Assembly (NCBI GenBank): GCA_024345305.1
Contig: BRON01000007.1
Location: forward strand, 868,001 to 932,000
DNA: 64,000 nt
Source of the DNA: Mrakia gelida
Taxonomy: Eukaryota; Basidiomycota; Tremellomycetes; Cystofilobasidiales; Mrakiaceae
Direction: 5' to 3'
Shown here: positions 22,348-35,700 of the stretch, one piece after another
Layout of the letters: each line of letters begins with the position of its first letter
Position numbering within the stretch: the stretch's first letter is position 1
Program-made: the position numbers and the translations under genes
The notes under the pieces: generated by a model
Seen by the model: the letters and a program-made list of their open reading frames with translations, nothing else
Database searches by the model: none
What the model was told of the DNA's origin: nothing

Positions 22348-24237
22348 ATGCTCGCACCTCTGGGCTCGTTTCTCCTTCCAGCTCTGCTCGCGTCGACGTC
22401 TTACCTCGTGGGAGTTCACGCTCATGGAGGGCACGGAGGAAGCTACGACGAACATGGAGCAGAAGACGATACTCTAGGATACGCTGAGAGACACGTGAGT
22501 TCACTCTTTTCTCGGAGACAAGAGCTGAGGATGCTACGAGAGAGAAGGAAGCTGATCTAGAGTTCATGCCTCTTTTGGGTCGAAACAGATGAGATCGGAG
22601 CACCATATGTCAGTCCTTCCACCCCTTCCTGCATCTCTGACCTCTACCGTCCCCCTCGAGAGCGTAAAGAGCTTTCCCAGCTGACTCCTATACTCCTCGT
22701 TTTGCTCTTACAGTGATGCGTTCGACGCTGAGAGCTTGTGAGACCACCTCGTTGCTCTGCTCTCCTTCCTTCCCTTCCCGATCTCGCTCTTCTCCTCTTC
22801 CTTCCCAAACTCATACCCTCCCTCTTCTCGCTCCCTTCTCTCCAGCTTCCACCTGCACGACCTCGACCACGACGGAATCCTGAACGTAGAGGAGATAGAA
22901 GCAATCTGTTCGTCCCTCCCATCCAACCCTCCAAAGCTCACGACCCCTCTCTCAATTCGAACGGGCCAAAGCTCAACTCAGCTCTCTCCTTCCCTCTCTT
23001 CTTTCTCGCTCCTCACAGACGGTCTTCACCACGACTCTTCCAAAGCTGCTTCTTCGTCGGGAGATACTCACATCGCCAAGGCCAAGATCGTGGTGGAGAA
23101 GGTTCTCGCTCTGCTCGACAAGGATAAGGACGGGGTCGTAACTTTGAGCGAGTTCATCGAGGCGGGAGCGGAGGGTCTGCCTGATTTCAAGGGTTTCGAG
23201 GAGTTGGGTCACCATTACGGTATGTAGAGACGGCTCGTTATCAGCTGCGAGGTTTGGTCTCGAAGGTGTTGTCAGGTGGAAGGGAGGGGGAGGGAGCTGT
23301 TGAGTCCGAGCGAGTCGAGGGCTGATCGCGTCTCGTTTCTTCTTCCTTGCTTCTCCTCTTACTTCTCTACGACGAACAGACGAGGAGAGTGAATAGTGAG
23401 TGTTTCCACGTAACTTGTTCTCGAATTCTAGTCCGGGTCTCGCGTCGCTGGGCTTCTCGCGGTTCGCTGACTTCTTTTCCTCGAACCTATTCGCGTCCGT
23501 CCTTCAGCTTCCTTCACCACGAGGAACGATTCCATTCGACACCAGAGACTCAGACGGACGAGGCTTACAACCATCCTGTACGTGCATCGTATCATCAGCT
23601 TCGCTTCCCCTCTTTCCGAGCTGCTGGCTGACCTCCGTCTCGTCTCGTTCATCTCGCTTCGCGTTTGTCCAGGAGGATGTACGTTTCCTCTCCCCGTTCC
23701 CTACCACACACGAGCTCACCCTCTCCCCTTTCAATACATCGACTGAATCGCTTCCTCCGTCTTCACGTTCCCCTCCTCAGATCGCCCACTTCCAACACCA
23801 CGAGGACATCGAGAAGGTCGAGGACGACCGAGCCAAAGTCTTCCTCGAAGGCGAGACCCCAACCCACGCCGACATGCCTCACGAGGCTCCTCCCAAGGAT
23901 CTCACCCACGAACGCAAGGTCCCGAGCGTGTCGGAGAGGCTGAGCAAGGATCGGATCGCGGCTCAGAACGAGGATGGGAAGTACGGAGAGGGAGAGAAGG
24001 GGTTCAAGAGGCCTAGGACGGCCAGGGATAAGATGAGGAGGGGGACGCCTTACAAGGTTAGTAGAGACTTGATCTGGGAGGGATGGGAAGTCGAGCGGAT
24101 ACCGGATGTGAGGAAGGACGTGCGACGCGAAGACTTCGAACTGACTCGCGACGCGTCCGCTTTCACTTCTTCCCTTTCCCTCCTTTTTGCTCGAACCTCA
24201 ACAGTACAAGTTCCGACGATCGCCCAAGGAGTTCTGA
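22348..24237 (+). CDS. SSP120: Nucleobindin/Ssp120-like secretory EF-hand protein
   Basis: The ATG at 22348 opens a signal peptide (MLAPLGSFLLPALLASTSYL) followed by a His/Gly-rich segment (HAHGGHGG). Eight to ten exons join in phase. Two canonical EF-hands are present: DLDHDGILNVEE and DKDKDGVVTLSEF. The C-terminal half has FLHHEERFHSTP, HFQHHEDIEKVEDDRAKVF and a basic end (RRGTPYKYKFRRSPKEF), as in yeast Ssp120 and animal nucleobindins, soluble calcium-binding proteins of the Golgi/ER lumen linked to cargo receptors. No HDEL-type signal is seen. Exon 23673-23678 is just 6 nt (two codons, Glu-Asp), with a normal acceptor before it and GTACGT after it. Stop TGA at 24235-24237. Confidence 0.88.
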
Positions 24238-25403
24238 TTTCAACATCTCAACGCGTCGGTTTCCCTGTCTCTCCCGTTCTCTCGCTTCGTCGCTCGGTCG
24301 CTCTCTCTCTCGGCTCTTTCTTTCCCTCGGGTCTCGTTCTCATCACTTCTTCTTGCATCCGTGAGCTCCTCTCTCCCCATCCTCTTCCTTCCGTCTTTGA
24401 TCACCCAAACTGATCTTCTCTCACATGCTGCTCCTCCATGATGGGCAGACATCATCCCTCGGCCATCATCCAAGGATCGTTTCATCTGCCCCGCGTCGCC
24501 CTCCTCTTTCACCCATCTCGTTCGTTCCCTTTGCTCTCCTTTTGTACGAGGTCTTGTTTCTTTCGCTCTAGCTCTCCTTCGCGCGTGTGTGACGGGTTCG
24601 CATAGCAGTGGTAGTAGCAGCAACACGTCGGTTATTTTGCTTTTCTCGCTAGCTCTCGTTCTCGTTCTCGCTCGCTCGTTATAGCACCATCTTGCTCGCT
24701 CTCCCTCCCTCCTCGCGTCCTTCGTCGGCTCCAAGACACACATACAAAAATCTTCCAAGAAGGTGACCAACCCTCGGCGCTCTAGCACCCTCTTTCGTGG
24801 CCGAGAACAGGTCGGGTAAGAGGGTAGGAAGAGAGCGAGCGCGACTCCATCTCCAAGCGAAGCTGGGGAAAAAAGGGAGAGTGAGGAGATCAACGCAAAC
24901 CCTCTCTCTCTTGAGTGTTCCGACCTAACCTCCACCCTCCCTCCCTCCTCCTTCCTCCTTCTCTTCTCTAGCTCTCTTGGACGAGCCAGGAGCTGTTCCC
25001 TCTTACCTTACACAACAAGAAGAAGAATCCCGTCCGACCAAACAAATCTCGAACTCGACTCGACTCGACCCTCCGACCTCCCTTCAGCCCGCACCTTCAC
25101 ACGCACACACCCTCCTTCCTTCAGCGCGTCTCTTCCCTTTATTCTACGCGTCTCTCGACATCTAGTTCTTAAGGTTAGTAACCTCTCCATCTCCTTTATC
25201 TCGAGCGAAAGAGTGGAAAGGAGACGAGGGAAGCGAAGAGCAGGAGAAGCAAAACCACTCGCTCGGAAAGGTCTCAAGCTGACCGCTTCCCTCCCTTCCC
25301 TTCCTTCCTTCCCCTTCCCTCTTCCTCCCTTCACTTCGATAACGCGTCCAACCCGCTCAACAGACAGTCATCTATCTCCCCCCTTCGCTCCATCTTCACC
25401 ATC
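24238..25403. promoter_or_regulatory. Amylase promoter and leader with 5'UTR intron (25174-25363)
   Basis: About 1.17 kb. A likely intron at 25174-25363 (GTTAGT donor, GCTGACC near 25279, CAACAG acceptor) sits in the leader, ending 40 bp before the amylase start. The minus frame 24240-24935 is rejected as a gene (Arg/Glu low complexity, no homology cue). The long upstream stretch would suit a regulated, carbon-source-controlled promoter, but no CreA/Mig1 site was assigned. Confidence 0.45.
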
Positions 25404-28400
25404 ATGTTCACCTCTACCTCAACCTCGACCACCACCCTCCTCGCCCTCGCCCTCTTCGCGTCGTCTGCCTCTGCTCTATCTGCCAGTGAATGGCGCAGCT
25501 TGACCGTCTACCAGGTCTTGACTGATAGATTCGCGAGACCCGATTCCGTTACCACGGCCTGCAACGTCGCGGACAAGGCCTAGTGAGAGTTTCGAGACGC
25601 AAGACGAGGACGAGGGGAAGGAGCGGCGAGGGCTGACCGAGACGTCTTTGTTTTTTGTTTCTTTCTTCTCGCAGCTGTGGAGGAACTTTTGCTGCTTTGG
25701 CGACTCAGTTGCCTTACATCCAAGGGATGGGATTCGATGCGTGAGTGCGATTCTGGCTTCCTGGAACAATCGAGGGGAGGAGAGCGAAGGAAGAGAAAAG
25801 GGAAGGAGAAGAGAGATCGGCGGCGCCCGTTCCAAGCTCTCTCCTTCCTTTTCGCTTTCCAAGAAGACGCGTCCTTGTTTTGCTTTTTCCAAGACGAGGA
25901 CGATGGCTGACTTGGTTTGCTTTTGTTCTTTTCGTTCATGCAGGATCTGGATCTCGCCCGTCGTGACGAGTGAGTCCTGAAGCTCTGCTCTTGTTTTGGG
26001 CGAGGGAACGCGAGAGCTCACCTTTGCTTTCGTTTTCGTTCGTTCTTCTGCAGACATCGAGGCCACGACCGCTTCGGGACAGGCTTACCAGTGAGTGCTT
26101 GCTAGATAGTGACGGAAACTTCGAGAGCAGAGAGCTGATCCCTACCTCGTTCTCGTTCGTCTCTTCCAGCGGATACTGGTCGTCCGATATCTCAACCATC
26201 AACTCTCACTACGGAACTTCCGACGAGCTCAAGGCTCTCACTGCTGCCATCCACGCCGCTGGGATGTACGTCATGGTCAGTACTATGTTCCTTTCTTCAA
26301 CTTCTCAGCCCGGGCAGCTCAAACCTGATCCTCGACTCTCTTTCTTTCACGTTCCTCAGTTCGACGTCGTCGTCAACCACGTCGCCGCTCAGACCACCAC
26401 CACTTTCGCTCCTGATGCCACGACCTACGGACCTTTCGATGTTACGGGAGACTACCACCCCTTCTGCTTTATCTCGGATTACACCAACCAGACCAACGTC
26501 GAGCAGTGTCAGTAGTTGAAGCGCGAGAGGGGACGAGCAGGGAGGACAACCGAGCTGACCTTGTTTTCGTCTTCGTTTTTGCTTCGTTCAGGCTGGCTCG
26601 GAGACACCACCGTCGCTCTTGCTGATGTGAGCCTATTCGAAATATGCGTTTGAGGTGCAAGATCTCTCCTTGCTGACTTGTCTTTACATCTTTGTCGCGT
26701 TCTCAGCTCGATACGGAGGACCGTGAGCTTCTTTTCTTTTTCGCTCGACGCGTTCTTCCTCTACGAACCCTCGCCGAACCTCTGTCCTCTTCTCAGAAAC
26801 CGTCATCGACTACTACAGCACCTGGATCGCTCAGCTCGTCTCCGACTACTCCGTCGACGGACTTCGAATCGAGTTCGTCCTCCCTCGCTGCTCTTCCTCG
26901 AAGCTCGAGCTCACCTCTCGTCCCTTCTGCTTCCTGCTCCTTTCAGCACCGCCAAGCACGTCCGAAAGGATTTCTGGCCCGCCTTCGCCTCCGCCTCGGG
27001 AGTCTTCACCATGGGAGAGATTCTTGATGGGGGTGTCGCGTACAACGCTCCTTGTGGGTTGACTTGCTTTTGTTCGAGACGGACCCGAACGCGTCTTCGT
27101 TTTGCTGATTTCTCTCGATCCTTCTCGTTATCCGCCTTCAGACCAGGAGGTCATGGACTCGGTTCTCAACTACCCTCTCTACTACCAGCTCGGATACGCT
27201 TTCAAGACAGCCAACTCGAACATGGTCGGTGAGTGGAACGAAGACGACATGAAAGACGCGAGTTGGGGTCGACGAACGAGGGCTGACCTTCTTCCTTCGA
27301 TTGGCTTGTTTATTGCAGCTCTCGGAGATCTTCACGATCAGATGAAGACTGCCATGAAGGATACCACTCTTCTTGGAACTTTCCTCGATAGTGAGTTGAT
27401 CTCGACCTTCGTACGGACGCTGAGACGCGTCTGCCTTTGACTGACCTGCCTTCGCTTCGCATCCTTCAGACCACGATCGTGAGCCCTCACAATCTTGCGT
27501 CACTCCCGAGCTTCAGCATCCAACTGACCACCCTGTTCTCTTCATCAGAGCCTCGATTCGCGTCCTACGTTACCGATGTTGCTGTTCGTTCGAGTTCCTT
27601 TCGTCCTCTCCTCGTCGCTCGTCGCTGACTGCTCTCCTCGCCTCCTCTTCTTCTCCAGCTCATTGAGAACGCCTTCATCTACCCCTTCGTCACCGATGGT
27701 ATCCCCATCCTTTGTAAGTTCATCTCTTCCCTTTTCGCTTCCTCGAGTTGGAGACTGACGATCCTTCTTTCGCGTTTCGTTAGACTACGGACTCGAGCAG
27801 GGCTTCACCGGAGGAGCCGATCCCGCCAACCGAGAGCCTATGTGGTCGTCGAACTACAGCACCTCTTCTATCGGATACACCTTCACCAAGCAGCTCAATG
27901 CTCTCAGGAAGGCTGCGTGAGTTCGTTCCGAACCTTCATCTTCGAGGGCGAGCGAAACTGACCACGTCTCGATCGAATTTTGCCTCGACTCTTACAGCGG
28001 ACAAGCCGATATCGACTTCTACACCACCCAGGTATGTTTTCGCGTTCATTAACTCCAGCCTTGTCGGTGAGGGAAGACGAAAACTGACGCGTCGTGGTCC
28101 CTCGTTCTTCTCATCCTTCCAGTCCACCGTCGTCATGACCACCGCCGTCGACATCGTCATCAAGAAGGGAGGTCTCGTTTCTATCCTTACGAACCGAGGA
28201 ACTGGAGCTTCCGCCACCATCACCCTTCCCGCGAAGACTCTCGTCGAGGCTAAGACCGTCGTCGACGCCCTTACCGTGAGTCCCCTTCCTGCGGCATCTT
28301 CCTCTTCCACGAACACAGAACTGACCTCGCGCATCTTCTTCTTCCAGTGCACCTCGTGGGGAACCGACAAGTACGGAGGATCCACCGTCACCATCAACTC

Positions 28401-28785
28401 TGGACAGCCCGTCGTACGTCCTTCTTTCCTCACTTTCTCGACGCGCTCTCGTCTTCCCGAACTGATCACGGACTTCTCTCACTTCCTCCCTCAGCTCATC
28501 ATCCCTCTCTCCGATATTGGAGATGATCTCTGCCCCAACGGAGTCACTGCTTCGACCATCACCACCGGATCCACCGACACCACTCCCAACGATCCTCAGA
28601 CCTCCACCACCCGTGCTCCTTCCTCCACCGCCGTCTCCCCTACCGCTACTGGAGCCGGGGCTTCTTCAGCAGCTTCCGCGTCTTCCACTGGAGCGGCCAG
28701 CGGTGCTAGCCTCAACGTCAAGATCGCGTCTTCGTCGGTCCTCCTCGCGTCGCTGTTCGCCGTCGTCGCTTCCCTCGCTCTCTAG
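25404..28785 (+). CDS. Secreted, probably GPI-anchored alpha-amylase (GH13, Taka-amylase type)
   Basis: The ATG at 25404 opens a signal peptide (MFTSTSTSTTTLLALALFAS). Roughly 19 introns were joined in phase. The mature protein starts LSASEWRSLTVYQVLTDRFA, as fungal Taka-amylases do. All GH13 conserved regions are present: DVVVNHVA, DGLRIDTAKH (nucleophile about Asp230), GEILDG (acid/base about Glu254) and FLDNHDQPRF (about Asp321). The 24- and 67-residue spacings between the catalytic residues equal those of Taka-amylase A (206/230/297). After the barrel and the C-terminal beta domain, a Ser/Thr/Ala-rich linker leads to a hydrophobic C-terminus (SSVLLASLFAVVASLAL), typical of a GPI signal. 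It hydrolyses internal alpha-1,4 bonds in starch or glycogen outside the cell, or acts on cell-wall alpha-glucan as the GPI-anchored fungal members do. No starch-binding domain is visible. Confidence 0.95.
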
Positions 28786-29529
28786 ATTTCGCCATCACCC
28801 TGTTCTCTCTTCTCCCTTCCTTTCTCTGCTCTCCTTTCTTGGTCATCTTTCTGTAGCCACCACTCTCCCTTGCTCTCACTCGTTTTGATCTCCTCCCTCC
28901 TCACCTCCACCTTCGTTTTGATCTCCCCCTTCCTCGATCTCTACCTATCCCTATCTCGCTCGTCCCTACCTCGGTATCTTCCCTTATTCTGCTCCTTCGG
29001 ATCTAACAGCAACCACTTGGACTGCTCTCTTCTTCGCTTTCTTTATCGGGTTGTTTTCGCTTTTCCCTTTCCCTTTCCCTTCGTCCCTCCTCGGTCCTCT
29101 TTTCGCTGCTTTTCAGTGGAACCAAAAACGATCTGTACCCTCCTTAGATGAGTAGTGTATCTTCTATAGTAGTGCGGGCAATTTCTGGAATGATACGCTT
29201 CTACTCTGGAGTCGAGGGAAGGGTCGACGAGAGACGCGTCGCCATTTTCCAGCAGCGACGTGAGCGTCTCATTTTCTACGGCGACTTCTCAGTCTGCTTT
29301 TCTGACACGATCGAACTTCGGGGTATGCGAACGTCTTGAGCTCGCTCCTGGTTTCGGTTCTCTCGATGCTGAGAAGATTTAGATGACGGAGGAAAGGAGC
29401 GAAAAGGGAGATCGGAGGGCGGGATGAGTTGACGAGGTTAACCGGACGAGCTGAACCAAATGACCTCCTTCCCTCCATCCCTTCCTCCCTCTCAGTCCCC
29501 AACTCTCACCCCCAACCCCTTCTACAACC
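28786..29529. promoter_or_regulatory. Amylase 3' flank and ligase promoter
   Basis: 744 bp between two plus-strand genes. It begins pyrimidine-rich (amylase 3' side), then carries the upstream region of the acyl-CoA ligase. One GACGCGTC octamer is at 29233. No open frame is supported. Confidence 0.45.
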
Positions 29530-32474
29530 ATGATCTACACATCTCGCTACCCCCAAATCGAAATCCCGTCCGTCGACGTCCACACCTGGTTCTTCTCGCC
29601 TCAATTCGCTCGGCCTGGCGACTCGCCGTCGAACCGACTCCTCGTCGATGCAGCTCGTCCTCCCTCCGAAGCCATCAACCAAGCGGACGTCTACCAGCTG
29701 TCGGAAGAGCTCGGAGCTGGACTCACCAAGATATGGAAGCAGGGCATCACTCCCCTCGTTCCAGCCTCCCCTCTCCCAGCTGCCAATCCCTCGTCCGCCT
29801 CGTTCTCGAAGGAGGAGGAGAAGGTCACCGTCGCAATCTTCTCGCCAAACACTACCACCTTCGCCATCGCCCTCCTCGCCTGCCTCTCCTCTCCTCTAGG
29901 ACTCATCGCTACTCTCGCCAACTCGAGCTACACGGCGAGCGAGTTGAAGTACCAGCTCTGTGACGCGAGGGCGGGAGTGATTTTGGTCCATCCGAGTCTG
30001 CTCGCCGTCGTCGAGGAGTGTCTTGGAGGACAAGGAGGAGGAGCCGGAGGAGGTTGGCGAGAGCGAGTTTTCATCTTGGGAGACTCTCTGGGAGGAGCGA
30101 AGGTCACTGGTTACAGGGACTTCTCGGAGTTGAGGATTGGAGGGGAGGAGGGAAAGAGGTTGAAGGAGGGAACGAGACCTCAACCTGACGACGTAGCGTT
30201 TCTCTGTTACTCATCCGGCACTGTTAGTACCCGACATCTCCTAGCTCGAAGAACAAGTTTTTGACAGTTCTTCTCTCGCTTCGCAGACTGGACTTAGCAA
30301 AGGAGTGGCTACTACCCATCGGAACCGTTCGTGCTCCAACGCTTTCGTCTTCCCGCGACGCGTCGGCCGTGCTCTTTTCGATCATTCTTCAACTCACACG
30401 ACCTTGGTCTTTCGTTCTCATTTACAGTGGTCACCGTCATGAGTATCACCGCACCTGCATGGCCGTCTATGCTCCCAGGGAAGCAAACCATCCTTCAAGT
30501 TCGTCTCACTCTTCCTTCCCGTCCATGCACCCTCGTTTCCTGAACTGATCGCCCTTTCTCCCTTCCTCTTTCCCCTTAGCCTCTTCCCGCCTACCACATC
30601 TTCGGTCTCTTGAACATCCTCGCCTGCTTCAAGCTTCAAATCACCCAAGCCATCCTCAAGAAGTTCGATCCAGATGCTTTTGGTAGCGCGATAGAGCGAC
30701 ACAAGGTTTACGTGCGTCGTCGTCCTTCTTTCGTTTCGTCGAACGACTCGAGCTCACTCCTCGCTCTCTTTCGCTTCTTCAGTTCTCCACCGTCGTCCCT
30801 CCTATGATGGTGCTCCTTTCTCAAGGAATCATCTCGAAGAAGTACGATCTCTCGAGTTTGAAGACCGTCATGTCGGGTGCTGGTAAGTTTCGACTTCGTT
30901 CCGTTTCTCGTCTTCTTCGTCGGCTCACCTCGTTCTCTCACCTCTCACAGCTCCTCTCGGTCCTGAGCTCACTCGGAAAGTCCTGAAGGCGATCCCACAT
31001 CTCAAGATCATGCAGGGATACGGTCAGTCCATCTCTCCTCTCCCTCGCTTCTCGAGCTCGACGCGTCTCCGAGCTGATCGCCTGGCGTTCGTTTCTTTTC
31101 ACCAGGGCTCACCGAAACATCTCCTACCGTCACCATCACTGCCGTCGACGTTCCCGAGAGCGCGTATGGATCGATCGGAGTCCTTCTACCCAACGTTCAA
31201 GCCAGATTGGTCGACGACGACGAAAAGGACGTCCCCGATGGAAAGGAGGAACGAGGAGAGCTTTGGATTCGAGGTACGAACGTGATGTGAGTACAAACTT
31301 TTTCACAGCTCAATCTCGTGTCTTTTCCTCGGTGACTGACTTCTCCTCGTCGCTCGCATCTTACAGGAAGGGATACTGGCGAAACAAGAAGGCTACTCTC
31401 GAGAGCATCACGAAGGACGGTTGGTTCAAGACCGGAGACATCGCCATTCTGAACAGGAAGGGAGATTTCTAGTGAGTCGCTCCACCTTTCGCAGTAGAAC
31501 AGCCGCTCGTGAAGGAGGTCGGAGACTGCGTCGAGCGTCGAAGTCGTCAAAGATCGAGGACGCCTCGAGCTGACCGACTGTTGTCGTTTTCCTCTTCAGC
31601 ATCGTCGATCGAAAGAAGGAGGTGAGTCGCCAGTCCGCTCCTGTTCTTCCTTACTCGCGTTACTGACTTAGATCCCGCTTCTCTTCCTCTCTCAGTTGAT
31701 CAAAGTGAGTCGTCTCGAAACCCTCGCGCAATCGCGTTCCGACGTGACCTACATTAACTCCCGCTTTCCCTCTTTCCTCACTCTTTCTCCAGTACAAAGG
31801 ATTCCAAGTCCCTCCCGCCGACCTCGAAGCGAAGCTGCTCGACCACCCCTTGGTTGCCGACGTCGGAGTCATCGGAGTTTGGGACGAAGAGCGAGCGACT
31901 GAGGTTCCAAGGCTCGTCGACTCGACTCTTGCTTCTCTTTCCTTCCTTCAAACCTTGCGAAGCTAACTTCATCTCCTTCGATAACCTCACAGAGCCTACG
32001 TCGTCCCTACTGGAGGCTACGCGAGCGTCAAAGGAGGAAAAGAAGGTCGACAGAAGATCGAGCACGAGATTGAACGGTGGATCGCTGAACGAGTGAGTTC
32101 GCGTCTCTCTTCTTCGCTCAGTAGACCGAAACTGACTCATCCCGTTCCTCGTGTACTAGGTCTCCGATCCCAAGCGGCTCAGAGGAGGTGAGTACTCTCG
32201 GCATTCCGCGATACGAGTGCTTCGATCTGACGCGTCGACGACTCCACCTTCTCGTTCTTCCTTTTGACAGGTGTTCATCTCATCGAGGTCATTCCCAAGT
32301 CGTAAGCATAGTCTACCATCTGCTCGTATCTTCACACATTTCCATATCGAAACTGACTCTCGCTTGCTATTCGAACTCTCCAGCGCCGCTGGCAAAATCC
32401 TTCGTCGTCAACTTCGAGATCGCGCTGCTGCAGACCACAAGGCCGGGAAGGTTCAGATCCGATCTAAGCTTTGA
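29530..32474 (+). CDS. Peroxisomal acyl-CoA synthetase / 4-coumarate-CoA-ligase-like enzyme, copy 1
   Basis: ATG at 29530 ([20 protein letters not shown]). Many short introns joined in phase. It shows the ANL-superfamily signatures: the P-loop CYSSGTTGLSKGV split by an intron after SSGT, the [11 protein letters not shown] motif, [20 protein letters not shown], and the C-terminal lysine region [14 protein letters not shown]. The enzyme activates a carboxylic acid with ATP to an acyl-AMP and then a CoA thioester. The protein ends in SKL, a textbook peroxisomal targeting signal (PTS1), so it probably works in the peroxisome on fatty or aromatic acids. The substrate cannot be told from the sequence. 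A close paralogue lies inverted at 49909-52814 and keeps the same start MIYTS, the same motifs and the same SKL end. Confidence 0.93.
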
Positions 32475-32771
32475 TTTCGTGTACGGAATAGACTACTACC
32501 ACGGGAGGTTTGCTTGTGTTATACAAATGTGCAACGAATGCGATCTGTTTCCTCGTCTGATTTCGAGCTAGCCTTCGCGTCGTCGACCTTTCGTTTCGGT
32601 TCGCGAAAGACGAACGTGGAGAACGGTAAAATCGTATATGTGCAAGGCAAGGAAATCAATATCGATGTATCCGAAAGGAGTCGCGAGAAGGTCGTTAGGG
32701 GTAACAAGGCGAAGAAACAAGAAGAAACGAACGAGACGAGAAACGAGAACGAAAGACGACGGACGACGCGT
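32475..32771. terminator. Convergent 3' ends (ligase copy 1 and PX protein)
   Basis: 297 bp between two stop codons facing each other. AT-richer than its surroundings (for example ATCAATATCGATGT), fitting 3' untranslated regions. A GACGCGTC octamer (32765-32772) touches the stop codon of the PX gene. Confidence 0.45.
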
Positions 32772-35700
32772 CTAATTGTTGCTGCTCTCAGGCCCATCGA
32801 GGGTCGAAACGACGAGCAAAGGTCGGACCTGCCGCACCAAAACCAACACAAACACAGTCAGTTCCTCATCATCTCACCTTCGAAAAGAAACGAATACGAC
32901 TCACCATCTCCACAAACAAAGGCACCAGCGTCGGCAGATGTTGAATCACAGGTGGATCGATGGTGACCTTCCCCTTCTTCTTCGCATGCCTTCCTTGCTC
33001 CTTCTTCTCGTACAGTCCTCCCTGCGTGGGAGGGTGACCAGGGAGGTGTCGAGGACCACCAGCGGCGGGAGGAGGAGGGAGATGCGCGTCTGCCCAGGAA
33101 GCGCTGGAGGAGGTGGGCGAGGAAGGCGAGGGTTGGTGTTGTTCTTTGTCGCCGTGTCGATGGGGTCGGTGGATGTGGTGGTGCTTCTTCCTGGTTGGGG
33201 AGGTGGAGGTGGTTGTGTCGGCTGGGGAGGTATTTCGTTGAGATGGAGGAGGGGGAGGGAGTTGAGATTGATCGAGGTGAGAGGGTTGTCGAACTGTCGT
33301 CGACCGAATGGAACCTCGTTCGCTTCCCTCAGGAGTTCCGTACTCCTCGTCCGACTCCTCCTCACTCGCATCACTCTCCTCCTCCCCACTACTGCTCTCC
33401 TCATCAGCAATCTCAGCAGCGTCTCCTCGCATGGTATTCCCGAAGCTGAGTCCATCGACGATGCTGTCCACGAGAGCCTGCTCGTCGTCGTCGTTGTCGA
33501 CTCCTTTCGCTCCTCCTTCGCGAAGGAACTTCCTCCTCGTCTTCCCCTCGTGGGCAACCTTGAGCTTGTAGTGGTAGATCGCGATGGCGTCGACTTCCTT
33601 GAGGAGAGCGATCCGTTCGGGTCCGGAGTGAGGGAGGATGAACTCGAGGTCGAGTTTGAAGGGACCGCCGGCGGAGGTGGGAGGGAGACCGTCGCGGACG
33701 AAGTCGAGGAAGAGTTCGATCCAGGACATGAGGGAGGAGAAGAGGTTGGATCCTTTGGAGTGGACCTTGTGGACGAAGGTGTAGAAGGCTTGCTCGTGTC
33801 GGTTGACGAGGTCGATGAAGGTCTGGACGGTTCGTTGAGGATCTTCTTGACTCACTACTCGACAAGAGAGGGATGGCACACGAGAATCAGTATCCGAACG
33901 AGAAGAAGAGAAAGAACGTGGAGAGGAAGGTAGACTCACGCTCCTCGACCTGATCGCAAGTCCTGATGAGGTCGTTGATGAAGTTCTGGAGATCGCTGAG
34001 CGAGTCGGCGATGCTAGCAGCCTTGTAGACCTGAGCGAGAGGAGCGTAGAAGATGGTGATGATGTCCTTGAGCAGCTCGGCAGTCGCTCCCTGGAGCAGA
34101 AGATCAAAGCAAAGCGAGAGTCAGTCTTCGTCGAGTCGAGTCGCGGCGAGTCGAAGAGAAAAGACGACTCACCTCGAAAATCAACGCGACCATCCTCTCC
34201 TTCTCCCTCAACCGAGCGTAAAGCTTCATCAGGTGGTTCAGATCGATGAACAACCATCCCTCCTCCTTCTCAGGTCCATCGTCGTCGTCCGAATCCTCAA
34301 GATCGTCCTTCTCCTTCTTGTACTCGGCGTAGGCTCGATGAGCTCGAATGACTCGAAGCATCTGGGGTCGAGCGAGAGCTGGAGCGTCGGGTGAACGAAG
34401 GATGACGGCGATGATGTCGATTCCTTCGGCCTCTGGATGAAAAGAAGAAGAAGGAGGAGGGCGGGTGGATCAGAGAGAGGTCGAGAGAAAGGGAGAACGA
34501 CTAGGAGAGGAGAGGAGAACGGACCAGCGTCGGTCTTGAAGATCTGTTGGATCTCGAGAGGAGCGATGACGAACATCTTGACCTTCTCGCAGAAGTCAGG
34601 ATCCCCGATCTTCTCGCTGATGATCTCGATCTGTTCTTGGATCTCTCGGATATCCTCGTTGAGGGTGGTGGAGAACATCCTGCGAAGACGAAATCGAAAC
34701 CGAGTCGCGTCAGTTTGAGATTCGTTCGGGGTCGAAGAGACGAGATGATTGAACGAACCGTTGAACGAGACTCTGGCCTCCGAACGGACGAGCGAGGAAG
34801 AGTTCGAGGACACCTAGGGATCGAAAGAAGGAAGAGAAACGGTCAGGGCTCGGTCGAGGAGCGGAAGAACGGGCACAGACGCGTCTCGACTCACCTCGGA
34901 TCATCGCCATCGGGTTCGAAACTCGGAGAATCCCCTTGAGGACGAAGTAAGGCATCAAGCCATGAAGTCTCTTGAGCTGAAGAAGGGTGGTCGAAGCGTC
35001 GTCCGAAGCAACGAAGGTTTGGAAGACCGTCGCAGCCATCCTACCCGGGACGAAGATCAGAACGAGCGTCAGCTCCCGCCTTCTCTCTCCACCACACGCT
35101 CAGAGTATCGGAAGTGCGTAGACTCACGAGATCCTCCCATACTCCAACACCTTCTTATACCCCTCCGGCAAATCCTCCACCTTACTCGTCTTCTTCACCA
35201 CCTCAAACACTCCTCTGATCCCCCCTCTCGCAATCATCTCCTCCCTCATCTCCCTGATGCTCCCTCTCAGATCCTCCACCCTCCTCTCCGCCTCCCTCTT
35301 GAACCTCTTCCTCCCCTCCTCCCTCACGCGATCAGCATTCTCCCTCTGCTTCGCGTCCGTCGTCTCGGCAGGCGAGAGCGTCTGAGGTCCGCTGAGGAGG
35401 AACGATCTGAGGATGGGCGAGTTGGCGATGTGAGGGGAGGTGAGGAGCGAACGAAGGAAGGATCGAAGGGTGAGACGGTTCTTCTCCCTCGAGAGGTTGG
35501 GTGGAGGTTGGTTGGTTGAGAAGGAGGAGTCGGCGGTTCCTGTGCGAGGGAGGGAAGGGTCGAAGTTGGGTGAGGAAGGGTCGAAGGCGGAGGGGTCGGC
35601 GGTGTCCATGGAGGAGCGAACGGGGGTGGAGGTTCCTGAGCCTGTTCCCGGGATGAAGGAGTAGAGGTAGGAGCGGGTGGATTGGGCTGGGGCGGCAGGA

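Noticed and set aside
24240..24935. 231-residue minus-strand open frame upstream of the amylase
   Set aside because: Arg/Glu/Ser low complexity and no family features; long open frames on the opposite strand are frequent in this GC-rich, stop-poor DNA.
32776..33933. 385-residue plus-strand frame
   Set aside because: Antisense shadow of the long last exons of the PX/DUF3818 gene.
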